DNA of 64,000 bases from Plumapathes pennacea (GCA_964036295.1 OZ038463.1:6935274-6999273), one strand, 5' to 3'; positions 1 through 12,313 are shown, counted from the stretch's first letter. A program made the numbers and translations. The notes: generated by a model from the letters alone, not told the origin.

Positions 1-171
1 AAAAGTCAACTTAGCCTAAGAAAACATATTGTAGTTTCCTTCCCAATCATTCGTGGTCTCTAAATGACACACAATATGCATCTAGAAAGGTTTCAAAGTG
101 GTTCCCCAGAGAAGCTTTTTTCGCTTAAGTCGGGTGGAGATAAGAAGTGCCGATCGACTTCCAATTAATAA
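1..171 (-). repeat. Intron segment of a duplicated ferritin-like gene copy
   Basis: This segment resembles 40845-41000 directly and 11050-11230 as reverse complement. In the intact minus-strand ferritin-like gene the matching sequence lies in the intron between exons 41625-42936 and 40275-40558. With 3398-3711 it forms one intron interrupted by the Helitron-like element at 172-3397. The downstream exons of this copy would lie left of the window. Confidence 0.6.
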
Positions 172-3100
172 CTAGAAATACGATAATCGCAGATACCCCC
201 TCACTCCGTCCTGCACTGGCATATATTAGAAGTTTCGACGCAAAAAAATAAACATAGAAGTAATGTGTCTATTTTATACGACCTTTGATGTAACCAGCTT
301 GTTGTAGTTGATGGGGCAAGCCTATTAAAATATCGTTTTACTACTTGTACTGTACCAAGTGCTGAACACTTAAAGGAGAAAAAGAGTGGTCTGAAATATA
401 GTAACTTTGTGTTACTAAGCTCTGACCCAATAAGAAAACAACATATATATCAGCATCAATTTTTTTATTCTTAATCTTATTGTCATCATCATCATACAGC
501 ACACTAATCATTGTGTGCCCTTTTTATCATACATTTGTGTTATATAAGCTTCGTCAAGTGCTCTTGCCTGGTACGAAAACCCAAAACCTTGTAGGAAAAA
601 GTAGGAACGTACTCTCCAACCAAAAGCATGCAGGAGCACAATCCCTTGGAGGATAAAGGAATAATAACTATCATGAACTTAATACAGGTAAACAACCCTT
701 TCACTCCCAAGCCTAAATGCAGAATCTCTCAGCTTTTTCAAAATACATGATATAAAATAAATTATGTAGTGAGAAGTGACAGTTTAGTCAGCATTCACTT
801 AACCAAAAAGGTACAAAAAGCTATATATTCTCTATACTGTACAATACAGTACACTTTTAAATGAAGGAGAAAATTGAATTTGATCACTCTTAGGTGTGAA
901 AGGGTTTAAACTTGTTGTTACAACATTGGTTACTGTCTACCTTGGTGCTGGCCTTATGTACTCACATGTTATTGCCACTTATATTACATAACTGTATTGA
1001 AGTTTTCCTTCATAAAAAGCAAACAACCCTCTAACAAATAAGTAAATAACAAAACCTTGTGTCAAAAAGGTACACATAGAAAAAATATACTTGGCTCTGA
1101 GCATGTCATCCACTGAGCACAGTACAGTACCACTCCAAATTTTAAGAAAACATACAGATATACCGAAATTTTTTTTGTGGCGTACTCAACAGAATATACA
1201 GAATATACAGGCCAATGTTTTTGAGAACATTTTCCTTTGGCATTCTTGTTGGACCAGACAATCGGGTTGTACACATCAGCATTGAGTTCATTTTTAGCTC
1301 CTGACAATCTTACACTTTCATGATGTCAGTGACTTGGTATATGAGGATCCCTTAACAGCACAGGAGTTGGCTTCTCAGCATGATTCCTTTACTTTAACAT
1401 TTCCTTTAGCATGATCCTTCGAGATGAAAACACATGTTCAGGTTTTTGTCTTCGGTACATATTGTTGCAAATTTATTATACAGTACTTACCTATAAACAA
1501 CATAGAAATTGAACTTCCACTTGGACTGAAGTGTAAGTTTAGCCAAGGAACCTCTTTCTTTTCTCCTACACAAATCAGAAAAGGCACCAAGTCTTAAATG
1601 GATTAATAAGATAATTCACATGATGTACACAATACAATGCACTTTCATAGCTAACCTGTACTATTCATCCACAATTGACATAAATCTTGGAAGGATGCTG
1701 CAAAGGAACTGGTGCACAGTGTAAATAAATACTTGTTGTCCTGATAATAGAGGCCAATTCTTTCCTCAAAACACTGCTATAAATGTTTTTGGTTATCTCG
1801 GAGCATAATATTAAGTGTACATGGCATAAAAACAAATTCACATCATCATATGGACAGCTAAAGAAACTTAACTGCATAGATCATAAATCACTGTAAATTA
1901 ATTAGGCACTGATACTGTAGTAAAAATTGGCAAATATTCTAAAAAACACAAACTACAGTTTTTGCAATGGTAAATCAAAGTACAAACACATGTATACAGT
2001 ATTGTGTTCTCTTCAATCCTTGTGTATAAAAATACAGCAAATAATAACAAAACAAAATCAGTGGTCTGATTAAGCAGGAATTCAAATTAAACAAAATTTC
2101 AACATGCATTCTTTGTTTAACTGTTCTTCATTGAAAAGAAACAATGACAAAGAATGGCCGAATTGCAATTAATGCGTAATTGTGCAAATTTGGCCATCAA
2201 TACACAGCGAGGTCAAAAATATAAATACAACTATAAAAGCCATACAGAATAGTTTTCAATTCTTACCTGTCCCTTGCTTCCTGATGATAAGAACGGGCAG
2301 ATCACTCACATTGGCTGGAAGAGTGCTGAGAAATCCCTGAACATCCTGTGGCAAGTTGAGGACATTACCTTTGTACCCACGCTGGCCGCCGTGTTTTCGG
2401 TAAACACACATGATTTGGAAAGCTCTAGCGATCAGCATTTCCTCTACTTCGGTGAGGTCCTGTAGTTCTGCAGGGACTGTCCCAGGTCCATGTCGTTTTC
2501 AGCTGAGAACAATCGACACGAGGTCTTTTTGTCGCGTTTGCACCTGGTGCAGGTATAGTTCAGCTCGGGTACACTTTGGTTGGTGATCGGCCATGTTTCT
2601 CTGCATACCTTGCAGCGTAAGTGTCGGAGATTTTCCTCAAAGCTGTGAAAGGCAGTGAGTTCTTCCCGCACCCATTCTTCCACGGTTATGCAAATATTGT
2701 TGTTTTTGGCTGCGACGTTCTTCGATAACTGCAGCACGCTGTTGTCGGCGTCAAGTGTTGGCTTCATTTTGAGCTTGAAGCCTGCGGGTACTCCGTTCAG
2801 ACGATTCATTGCCACGTCGAGAAGCTACTCGCTGGCGATTGGATTCTCTTTGCGGAGTTGTCTGCGTTTTCCGCTTCTGTTCATGTCGCTTTCGATCGGC
2901 ATTCATGCGCTGTTTTCTTTGCGGAGTCGTTTCTTCGGCACGATTCTTTTTATGATGCTGTCGATCATAACAGGATTGTCGCCTTTTCTCGAGACGAATT
3001 TGGCGTTGTTCGCTCGTTTCACGATTTCGCCTTGCTCGTGCCTGTTCCCTTCTCATTTGAAGACGAGCTTCGCGAGACTGTTGTGTTTCAAGTTTTTCAG

Positions 3101-3397
3101 TTAAGTTTTCCATTTTCGTGAACGTAGCTACGATATATTGTTGCTTCGTTCAAATCTAAATGCTTCGTTCAAGTCTAATATTTCTCTGTTAATCCGAGTA
3201 AAACAACAGGGCACACGTGATCGATCCGGCCTTTGTTATTGGTTGGCGGGGTAGCCGCGCCTAAAGTCGTACGCCAGACAGACTGACAGACAGACGAACG
3301 TTAAATTTCGAGATGGCGACAGGCTTGGAGTCCCCAAGTAGGCGGTATAATATTACTGCATTAGTGTCGTGAGTATTTCCCTCACTTCGTTCGGGGA
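172..3397 (-). mobile_element. Helitron-like rolling-circle element 1
   Basis: Read on the minus strand, the element begins TCCCCGAACGAAGTGAGGG after an A at 3398 and ends in CTAG before a T at 171. Short inverted motifs CGAT/ATCG lie just inside the right terminus. The same termini recur at 33652-37316. Paralogous copies of the flank at 40.98 kb and 11.04 kb lack the insert, so both ends are placed by comparison. Positions 2256-3113 hold a broken helitron-associated reading frame; I see no convincing coding sequence in 176-2255. A TTA present at both borders leaves open a short target duplication, so the superfamily call is moderate. Confidence 0.6.
2256..3113 (-). pseudogene. Helitron-associated DUF6570-type N-terminal protein, frameshifted
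   Basis: Translation from the ATG at 3113 gives an arginine/glutamine-rich basic region of short repeats (about 100 residues). A frame change near 2751-2815 leads to a cysteine-bearing segment with CKVCRE and CTRCKRDKK. A second frame change near 2480 leads to LTEVEEMLIARAFQIMCVY and a stretch containing LNLPQDVQGF. This order matches the N-terminal, zinc-binding portion of Helitron helicase-like proteins in cnidarians, from family memory. The frame ends at a good splice donor (GGGACAG then GTAAGAA near 2260), so an intron is possible. No helicase or Rep motif is present. Two single-base frame changes argue it is inactive. Confidence 0.65.
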
Positions 3398-3711
3398 TAA
3401 TATTTTTTAGGCCCCCTTACCCCCCTAGGGTCAGCGTTTGATGTTGAGCACCCTAAGCGGTACCAAAAACCCGTGATTTTGACCCCTATGGGGTACGTAC
3501 GACGAGTATCCCCGTCTCTTCCTTTTATCCTCGGGCCGTGACCCTTATACCAGCCCACACACACGCTCAATCCGCACACATAGACACACTGTCTTCCAAC
3601 CCTGAGCCAGCGCGAGCTCAGCATCGGTTCTGAATTACAGTTCTACTGGTAAGCGGCCCGGCAGACTTGATCAAACGCTCTTAACTAATATAAAGTATTA
3701 GTTACTCTTAC
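3398..3711 (-). repeat. Intron segment paralogous to 41060-41320
   Basis: This continues the intron started at 1-171 on the other side of the Helitron-like insertion. It matches about 41060-41320 directly, and its left 70 bp match 10985-11040 as reverse complement. It includes the words TCCGCACACATAGACAC and AACGCTCTTAACTAATATA shared between copies. Confidence 0.65.
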
Positions 3712-5103
3712 CTTTTGAAACAAATGTTCGTCTCGGTCGTTTAAAGCCCGTAACTGCTCTTTAACATGCTCGTAGAACGAGCCGATGCTGTTGGATTCGT
3801 CGATGAATGAAGGCTGGACGTCTTGATATTTAACAGGATAAAGCAAATATTTTGCTCGGTTTCGGGTGGGCACGTAACCTCTGAAATCGAAGGCTGGCTT
3901 GTGCCCTGAAAGGTAAGGAGCTTCTTCTGGTTGAACAGCACTGGAATGACTGTCCGCCGGCATGTAAGACGGCTGTTCAATCTGCATAAAAACGTTACTT
4001 CCTGATAAGGGACAAGGAACACGCCTCGATGGATGCACATGAAGTCCGTTCTGGTTTTCTACCAGGAGCACCATAGAACAAGTTACGTCTGGCCAATTAC
4101 CTTTGACCTGTTGCGATACAATAATTCCACCGCAAAGAGATGAGAAGCCGCATCGAAAGATGAAAGATGGAGGAAGAACGAAAGGCTGGGGAAGAAGAAG
4201 AAGAGGAGGGGAGCGGTTATGACATGAAGACTGAATATTAAGATCAGAACAAGAAAGAAATGGATTAATGGATAGATGGATGGATGGATTACTTTTATCT
4301 AGTATACAAGATGATCATAAAGGCATACAGCATCAAAAATCGCTGAGGAGATGTTTGAGAATAGGTCGTCTTCTGCACCTCACGAAACTTTGAGCGATGC
4401 CGACCGAACCGCTTAAAAGTTTTAGTTCCCGAAAAACCTCCTTTTTTGCAAAAATCTTTCATCGATTTGATCTAGATCGTATTCTACCTTTAACGGGCAT
4501 GAATAAAACAATAGTAGATCTGTATTCTTCAGTCCCAAGACCTTTTCAAGGATATACAGTACTAGTCTGCTCGCAGCCGTTTTTGTGGTGCACAACTTGT
4601 GTTGCCACCACAAAAACGGCTGCGAGCAGACTAATACAGTACGTGTATATACTTAAAATAGCAACGCTACAATTCTCTTTTTCCGACAATAATTTTGAGG
4701 GACATACAAACCTTTGTTGAGGCCTTAAAATGGGGCACAAGATGAAAGGAAACACTAACAAGAACAAGACCAAACAACACAAAAGGAACAAGAACAACAA
4801 CTTAGAGACTATAGAAACAACACAATTACCTCTAAAAGCACCAGCGGACGTTCTTGTATATAAGCTTCTCTTGTTCCTCGTTGAAGACGCCAATGGATGG
4901 AAATCTCTGGATACCAGCTGAAGTCTCATACCAGTCAGGCACACGTTTGTTGTCGACCATACCGAGCCACAATAGCTTGTTTGTTGTCACAGTCAAAGTT
5001 TGGAGCGTCTGTCGCATCAACTGCAAGCACGAGCGAATCCAGTAGCGTTGACATGTCCCCACTGGGTGTGATTGGCAGGCTGTTACCAAAATCAACGAGA
5101 ACT
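3712..5103 (-). pseudogene. Broken copy 1 of ferritin-like (VioB-like) gene, two exons
   Basis: Two exons match the intact gene. The upstream one (4830-5103) follows an acceptor TTCCAG and has a donor after 4830; it encodes the end of the N-terminal domain with GDMSTLLDSLVLAVD. A 2-bp insertion in its 3' part and extra bases around 4975 shift the frame. The downstream exon (3712-4107) starts with VKGNWPDVTCS and ends before a GTAAGA donor. It has lost roughly 900 bp corresponding to the middle of exon 41625-42936, including the ferritin-like core. The intron between them is about 720 bp and carries a 71-bp MITE. Retained introns rule out a retrocopy. Confidence 0.75.
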
Positions 5104-5835
5104 CTGGAAGAGACAGTGACAATTTTAACACAATAACTGTAACGTGGCTTATAGGTTTGGTGTGAAAGATATAATAAAGCAGAAAATGAACAGACACTAA
5201 TATATATCAAGGGCGGATCCAGGACAATTGCAAAGGGGGTGGCTGGGATCGAGTATGGTTGAACGCCGAAGGCGTGAGCTATTTGGGGGAGGGGGGAATG
5301 CCATTTCCAGTGTTTGCAGACAATTTTGGAGCACATTAAAGAGTCTTGTTATCAAACGTGACATACTTTATTTTACCTAGAGCTAGAAAACACTTCGACC
5401 GCATCCCCCGTCGCCATTTCCGCTCCCGCAAATATAAGAAAATGACTGGGACCGGTACGTTTTCATTTATTTCTTTAAAATTCTGCCATTATGCCAAAAT
5501 ACTCGCACGGTTCCTGAAACTTGAAGGCTTTATCTTTATTTGGATGTACTTTTGGAGGTTGTAGTCCGAAAAAAAAAAAAACAGTGTCACTTTCATAGTT
5601 AAAACTCTCACTCCGTTTCTTAACTAATGCTTCTTATTCGGCCGCTTCTCAGCCCACTGTCCCCGCTTTACGGCGGCATATCTTTGCGCCATACGTGCTA
5701 GATCAAATCTCCGCGCGGATTCGAATAGTTCAGGCATTCATGCATATTTTGGTGGGTTTTATCGTCGTCAAACTCAAGTTTTTCGGTCCGTCACTTTAAA
5801 GAAACAGCTGAAGATGCTGGTCTTGAATCATGCAT
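4084..5835. repeat. Inverted duplication unit, partner at 23685-25460
   Basis: The reverse complement of this block aligns over its length with 23685-25460, including both ferritin-like exon fragments, the MITE at 4563-4633 and the flank near 5830 (GACCAGCATCTTCAGCTG). Part of it (about 4330-5390) also aligns directly with 56850-57880. The 57-kb copy lacks the MITE. Confidence 0.7.
4563..4633. mobile_element. 71-bp fold-back MITE with 9-bp target duplication
   Basis: The element starts TAGTCTGCTCGCAGCCG and ends with its exact reverse complement. Arms are 28 bp and perfect, separated by a 15-bp loop. It is flanked by ATACAGTAC at 4554-4562 and 4634-4642. The 57-kb paralogue (near 57020-57040) lacks the hairpin, which supports a true insertion. 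The copy near 24910-24955 keeps the termini and flanking repeats but has a rearranged interior. A 9-bp duplication is the usual length for Mutator-like elements. Confidence 0.8.
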
Positions 5836-6079
5836 TGAATCTTATTGCGCTTGTGGTGGTTTTGCTTTTGCTTTTGTTTTTTGCTTCGTTTGTTCATGGA
5901 TATTCCGACCAAACACGTTCGGAGAAGTCGGGAAATCAAGAAATTGGAAACCAAAGAAACCGGATTTGGTGACTAGCAATCCTTCTACAGCAACGAGAAA
6001 ACGTCCATTAGATGAAGAACTCCGCGGGTTGTAGTTTTTGATCAACCGGTATTCCATCGCTTTGAATCTGAAAGCTTAG

Positions 6080-6213
6080 CCACCGCACCTGGAGGCCGCA
6101 CGCCAGAGATACTGACTGAAGAACATTAAATTTCAAGATAGCGACCCGCTTGGAGTCTCAAAAAAGTGCGACACTACACCATTAGCGCCGTGGTTATTAC
6201 CCTCGCAGGGCTC
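6080..6213 (-). mobile_element. Helitron-like 5'-end remnant
   Basis: The reverse complement starts TCCCGAGCCCTGCGAGGGTA and matches the first ~130 bp of the element at 172-3397 (forward 3260-3397), including ACATTAAATTTCAAGATAGC-like sequence. No matching 3' end was found. The interval 5836-6080 shows nothing recognisable. Confidence 0.5.
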
Positions 6214-6407
6214 GGGATACATGAGATTGACATGATATTGGTGAATCCAACTAGCGCGGCCCAATTTAAGGAGTATTCGATTTATAGGACACGTAATTTG
6301 ATACCCCTTCCGTATTCAACTTCAGACAAGGTATGGCCACCATTCTAGTTGGATTGTTATACCATTCTAGTTAGTGTATCCCAAGTTGTAGAGAGAAACT
6401 TGATATA

Positions 6408-6716
6408 TATAAACAACTAGACTGGCGTTGCCAGTGAGCTCGCGGCGTGAGTTGGGTCGAGACCAGAATATAAAATGGAAAGTAGGGGACAAGAGCGGAA
6501 CTCCCAAGAGAGACTTCCAGTTTCTCACCATAAAAATATCACACAGCATAGAGAACTTGGCTTTTGACACCTTGCTCTTTTGACACCTTGATTAAACTGA
6601 AAATTATCATTACAACACTCATACACTTGCTTCTTAAAGGTTGATCGACCCTGCATTTTGAGAATGCGTGACATATCTTTTTATGCACAATCGATTATGA
6701 CACTAACAGGATAAAC
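6408..6716 (+). repeat. Interspersed repeat R1, copy A
   Basis: It begins near CTAGACTGGCGTTGCCAGTG and contains GTGAGCTCGCGGCGTGAGTT, and ends near a GATTATGACA-type terminus. Similar copies lie at 46514-46587 plus 54791-55012, at 55873-56135, and reversed at 60298-60633 and 62365-62640. Here the sequence GGAAAGTAGGGGACAAG is uninterrupted, giving the unoccupied target for the 8.2-kb transposon. Confidence 0.75.
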
Positions 6717-6719
6717 AAT

Positions 6720-7930
6720 CTGGGATTGGCAGGGGAATTATAACCACATTTTGCGCAATCAAGATTTAAACTTACCTTTTTGCCCATGCACATTAACCAT
6801 CTCCATCCAAACTTTGAAGCCCAGTAGATTGCCTCAGTTGAATATACCATGCTGTCAAACTGTGATGCCAAGGTCTTCCTTCAATCCACCATGAGATGAA
6901 CTACCAATACTAAATGCAAAATGATCAGTTATATGCACGATGTAAATTAAAGCATGCAACTTTAGTAATACATAACATGCGTTTCAACGTATTTGTACAA
7001 AAACAAAAACACGAGGATGTAATGGGAACACAAAAATGTTTGAAAACAAAGAATAAACTTACCCTAAAACAATGAAGTCAAAAGTATGTTCAAAGTACAT
7101 TGTGTGTCATAGTAAACTGGGTACGGGTACGAGTACTCAACAATTCTGTTGACTTGTGTACTCAGTTTATACATACAACTATAAAATCTTTAGATCTAGT
7201 GCACAGCAATAATTTCCATGAGCTTTAGCACAGTGTCAAAGTGTTCTCAAGTTTAATTATTTTGATGACAAAATTAACTCTAAACAATCAACATGGTTTT
7301 TGCAAAAAGAAAATCAAGACCGAAAAGATAATTCATTTATGAGAACCTTGAAATGTAAAGATCAGCATCTGATAACATGTCTATACAAATACAAAACAAG
7401 AGGTCCATGCAAATTTATGGCTGACTTCAGCAACTTTTTCAAGCAAATCTTTTTCACAATGTTTCTAATCTTCAATGTGGTACCTAATAATATGCATACA
7501 AAAATTTTGCATTCTAATTGGCTGAGAGCATGTGGGTTTTTCCTAAACAGTGCGAATATGTGAAATTGACAGTGATGAAATACGGAGACGACATTAGGTA
7601 CCATCAATACAATCACAGCAAAATGCTTTTCAAATGAAACAATTTGAACAACCTATCAACTTGAAATAGCATATGCACCTCATAGATGCATAATCAATAT
7701 TTAATAGCAACAAAATATCAACACTGCAGAAGTGTCCCACAAGAAGACTAACTTAGGTGTACCCAGCAAAATATCTATTAAACTATCGTCTCTGATGACA
7801 AAAAATGGCAACAAATGCAACAGCTTCTAAACCTGTTCATGTATATGCAGACTCCAAAAGAGTTCAATCAAATTGTACATGTGTTCAAACTGGGCGTATG
7901 ATCGCCAATACTAATTAGCTTGGTATTTGA
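6720..7930. other. AT-rich stretch, nothing recognised
   Basis: I see no conserved reading frame, paired splice sites or repeat shared with the rest of the window. The short open frames around 7300-7616 look like chance. Confidence 0.5.
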
Positions 7931-7989
7931 ACTACCTCAGCTGTACTAATAAAGTACATGTACAATGGCTGGCTGCTCTGACTGAGTTA

Positions 7990-8870
7990 ATGGCCCCTTT
8001 TACTAATTGAACGGAAAATAGATTGCAATTCCTCAAGATCTGAAATCTCAAATGGGCCATTGCTCCGCAATCCCACAGGGCCATAGAAACCACAGGTGGA
8101 ATGTACATGGTCAACATCGTCACGCCTTGGCCAGTCAAAAAATCTCAGCACCCACTCTGTGCAGAAACTTGAATTGCGTAAAGTTCCCATCATCAGATGT
8201 GGCTAGTGCTCTGCCAATGTAAAATTGATTGACATAATCGACGGCATAATAATCCTCTGCCTTGATGGGGTCAGGAGGGATTGAGTGCAAGGCTTGCTTA
8301 TGCAGCTCAAGAACCATATACTTCCTGAAGTCAGGAATGCTGCTTGGCTGAACCATGACATCTCCCGTCACAAGACACCTAGCATACAGGCAAACAAACA
8401 CACCACAGTCCCAGCCATTATCTTGTTGTGGGATGTCACCTGGCTTGTTGGCGAGAAATCTCCACTGGCTGATGTCAAGGCTAGGATCAATCCAACCTTT
8501 ATTTCAAATTCTTGGGTGAAGATTTCATACATCTCTGAGATGTTGAGAGGCAAGAGTCTCTTTTGCAGATGCTTTCTACCTGTGGCTGTCTTGACAGATA
8601 TGAAATATTTTCCTCCCCGGACACATTCTGCTGATGTCATCTCTTACATAAAATTCCTCGGTTTTCTTCACCTCTTCATTTGACAACGTATCTGATCTTT
8701 TCTTCCTGTCAATGCCTTCTACTTTTCTTTTCTTCACTGACTGATCACACACTTGAAGATCTGCTCTTTTTTTTTCTGGGGGACATTCCCTCTATTACCC
8801 TTGCAATAACATGGGACACTGTTTTCTACCATAAGTTACCCTGCTTCAGGAAAAGCCATAAATAAAAGAA
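7990..8870 (-). pseudogene. Remnant of an ULP1-type cysteine protease (probable transposon) gene
   Basis: Reading the minus strand from about 8870, three frames are needed. The first has EEVKKTEEFYVRDDISRMCP. The second has KRLLPLNISEMYEIFTQEF. The third, near 8440-8330, has PQQDNGWDCGVFVCLYARC, the catalytic-cysteine block of the ULP1/SENP family, where the conserved Q and the C of DCG act in the active site. It is followed by VDYVNQFYIGRAL and FDWPRRDDVDHVHSTCGF near 8110. The His/Asp part of a protease and the middle of the protein are absent, so a deletion lies around 8480. Such a combination is familiar from repetitive uncharacterised cnidarian genes. Confidence 0.55.
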
Positions 8871-8874
8871 AATT

Positions 8875-9790
8875 TTGAGTTTGGAAATAATATGGCACAT
8901 TTTCAGTTTATCTTGACTGTATGTAGTCTCCGCGACAGAAATTATTTGAACTAGAAAATGAATACTAGATTTCACCCTGATAATAAAAAAATTCAGAACG
9001 TTTTGATATGGCACAACTTACCCTTGGTTGCTATTTTGAACTTATAAAACTTTGAACCAAATCTGATTATCAGTCAGCTGTGATAAAAACTTTAAGGTCC
9101 AAAAACGTCGCGGAGACGATACTTTGAAAATGGAATGCCCATAACTCATAGCTAAGATACAAGATCCACTTTGAAACAGCAGTTTTAAAATAAGGACCAG
9201 TGGCACATCATGTCCACAGGCCTTTTTCAGAATTTTATGTTTTCATTCTCCTTTTAAGCAAACAAATTGTTTGTCGTCTCCGCGACAGTCATTTCACCTT
9301 TTTCTATAATTAATTCTAATTTATGCAACATTGCCGCTATGGAGTTGCGAACCATTGTTGACAAAGTAAACTTCAGACTCTTATCTACACTTTCCTGGCC
9401 AATTTAGGGTTATTTGTGAAATTTAGAATCCTAACTCATACTGGCTGAAGATTGCCCTGGTCCCTTGCCGCAGAGCATCTCCAGGTGAGCCAGCTTTTCG
9501 CACCACCTCTCTAATTTGTTTCTCTAGGACAGTTTTCAGGGAAAACAAGATGCAGTAAAAAAACATACTAAATATTGTACACGATAATGGTAAATTTGAA
9601 ACAAATAACTTAAAAGTTGAAAGGATATGAGCATTTTAGATAGTCTCTGAACTTGATGTGATGTCACAAGCACAAAAATGAAAATTTCTTCGCATAATGA
9701 GGAAGTAATATAATTACACACAGTCATAATGTTACAGGAAATAATATTGATCAAATCTGATGAAGCTTTGTGGAAGCAGTATAGCCTACA
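8875..9790. other. No gene recognised; recurring GTCTCCGCGAC motif
   Basis: The 11-mer GTCTCCGCGAC occurs at about 8926 and 9275, with its reverse complement near 9108. A minus-strand frame at 9430-9540 (EKQIREVVRKAGSPGDALRQ) could be an upstream exon of the ULP1-type remnant, but I cannot support it. Confidence 0.35.
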
Positions 9791-9792
9791 AT

Positions 9793-10825
9793 TTAATGAA
9801 TGATCCAGTATCCACGCTGGCGTATCTCATTTTTGGCGTATCTCACCTCTTCGAGGGAAATCTCTGCGCGTTTAATGCGGCCTCCAACTCTGAGTAAGCC
9901 ATCTTGGCTCAAGAACGGATCCAGCTTGTAGAGACTGCTGGTTTGCTTTAGTTTCTGGTTGCGTGCTCTGGCTGATCGTCCGTCCTGAAATTCTCCTCCT
10001 TTCAATGCTTTTAGTGCACCCAGTTCATCTTGAAAATGATAGTTCTGAACACTCCTAAGAATCACGTGTTCTGCTTGCCTTAAGTTTTCTACCAGGGGAG
10101 TTGTATGCGGACCTGTTGCCGGTGCATCAGTGGCTGGTGTTGAAATTTTGGCTCGAAGACGTCTGACGTACTGAATCGCAAGGGCTAAGGCTTTCTTGAG
10201 TTTGAACCATGATGAGAAGTGATCAAAAATGGTTGGATCCAGGTACTCTGCCGATGGCTTAACTCGTGTGCTGTGAACCATCACTTTCTTCACTTCGGGA
10301 TCTTCCTCGGCTACAGGCACAGCTGGTAGGTCAGCGTACTGTGGTAACTCCGTCTTCCAAAGGAACTCTGGTCCCTTGAGCCAGAGCTGACAGTTCAGTA
10401 GTTCTTTGGCAGTGCCTGATCTGGAGGCTATATCTGCTGGATTTTCCTGGCGGGTCAGTGGCTTATCTTTGAGGGTGATCCTGAACTGGAAGCTGTCCAA
10501 CTCAATACACCAGTAAGTGCCAAGCGATCGTTGGATTGGCAGAACATCATGGCGAAGGTCAAGGTCTTTGAGATCCTTTGTGCGATCTTCTGGCGACACA
10601 GCTTTTAGGACCTCCAGAGAGTTACTTGTGCAAACGTAGTCCAGCGTAGGCACACATGGCTTGCGATTTCTTGACGAGGTCCATTGCATCTTGGGGTGTC
10701 TTCACTGCTTTCAGCCCGCCGTCGACGTAGAAATCGTCTTGCAGGAAGCGGGAGACAACCTCGCCATACTTGAGCTCACCTGCTCGTGCTGTTTTGTGCA
10801 AGCCAAAGTTCGCACACCCGGGCAT
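9793..10825 (-). pseudogene. BEL/Pao-type LTR retrotransposon pol fragment, degenerate
   Basis: The 5' part (10825-10622) has CANFGLHKTARAGELKYGE and FLQDDFYVDGGL, the reverse-transcriptase segment with an FYVD(D)G motif seen in Pao elements. A single-base frame change near 10625 leads to a frame running to 9793. That frame has LDLRHDVLPIQRSLGTYW, then jumps to ENPADIASRSGTAKELLN, so the RNase H region is missing. It ends with RVGGRIKRAEI and GYWII, the pre-integrase segment. Integrase, gag and LTRs are not seen. This is a deleted relic. Confidence 0.8.
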
Positions 10826-11513
10826 CAGGAGAAATGTTGGACATTTTTAGCCCGCACGCCGATGCCAGCGGTTATTCCCTTAGTTTTTCAATAAACCGCT
10901 AAATTCTGCGAGAAAGTTGGCCAAAAGAGTGTATTGAGCAATTTTAGCACATCACAAGCAGCGCTTATCAATTTTAGATTCGAAATACTGCTTAGGGTGC
11001 TCAACATCAAACGCTGACCCCAGGGGGGTTAGGGGGCCTGAAAATAAAAATTATTGGAAGTCGATCGTCCTTCTTATCTCCACCCGACTTAAGCGAAAAA
11101 GGTTTCTCTGGGGAACCACTTCGAAACCTTTGTAGATGCATATTGTGTGTCATTTAGAGATCCCGAATGATTGGGAAGGAAACTACAATGTTTTGTTAGG
11201 CTAACTGGACTTTTGGAAAGGGAGATCACTCCTTTGTCTCTACATAGGTATTATATATATTATACGCATATTATGTATGAACAGTAAATGACAGTAATTT
11301 GTGATCCTCACATGGAAAGTCTGGGCTTCAATAAATCGAACCCATGATCTTCGCGATATCGATGCGATGGTTTGCTTCTGTAATGTGCATTGATACTCGA
11401 CTTTTAAGTCACACACCCTTATAAATTGATGGAATATTTAAAAGTGCTATGTACGTCAAACAACAATGAATGCAGTCGCCATAACTCACATTTATCTTAT
11501 ATTATATATTTAG

Positions 11514-12313
11514 GTGTTGAAAGTAAACAACTACCTATTTAAGGGCATTGTCGAGAAACACCATCTCCAAATCCACAAAGATCGAAAACCAGAGCCATAC
11601 GATGAGTCAGCTACATGGCTTGAAAAGGTGAGCAAGAATATCATGGCATTTTTTAGATATTAAAATGTGTATTCCAGAGAAGGCGCGTTAGTAATGCTAC
11701 CTATCGAATGTAAGTTGACTGCTTATTCTCCAGATAATTCATTGTCTTCTCAATTTTTACGAATTTGGTCTGCGTCGACGCAGTCGTAAAACGTTTTTGT
11801 ATTTGTGATAATACGCTAAACGTCCATAAGGGACTGGCCATTAATTAGAATGGGGGGAGGGGGTGGGGAGGGTCACTGCGTTTATGTAACCCAAAAGGAG
11901 AGGGCCTTAAAAAATCATGACAGGAGTTTGGGGTAGGTCACGTATTTTTGTGTGCAATCTTGTTCACTGTAAAGTGCTTGTAGTTCTCTAGAAGGCATGA
12001 AATGATATTTTGGAGAACCAAATTTCAAGTTGATTAACTGTCGAAGTCAATCAACTTTCTGGGCGTATCATTACAAAAACCTTATATTAACAAATATATA
12101 TACATCTTCCCATTGTTTTTATGTAGGACTGTAATATCAATTACACCTTCTCCTTCGATGGCCCCAAAATCCCTTTTGACAAAGGCAGTGCGTGGCTAAT
12201 TGATCAACAGTCCTAAGATGTCTATATGTACAAGCCAGGCTCTCGCGCACATTACAACGCCGTTCTCTTCAACAAAACTTACACAAAGCTACTCAAAGTT
12301 TTGCACGATGCAT
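11514..12313 (+). pseudogene. Broken ferritin-like copy, last two exons
   Basis: An acceptor (TATATATTTAG) precedes 11514. The exon 11514-11627 begins like the intact 40558-40275 exon but lacks about 170 bp of its middle; a GTGAGC donor follows. A second acceptor (TTTTATGTAG) precedes 12127, whose frame reads DCNINYTFSFDGPKIPFDKG. One extra base near 12200 then gives a stop. Homology to the last exon stops near 12313 at a deletion flanked by GATGC. Confidence 0.8.

Noticed and set aside
2655-3104. Plus-strand 149-codon open frame
   Set aside because: It is the antisense shadow of the helitron-associated frame on the minus strand.
2640-3113. Host gene with an arginine-rich repeat domain
   Set aside because: Related fragments occur in two other Helitron-like elements in the window, so it is element-borne.
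4397-4720. Plus-strand open frame across the MITE
   Set aside because: The frame runs through a hairpin element and intron sequence of a pseudogene copy.
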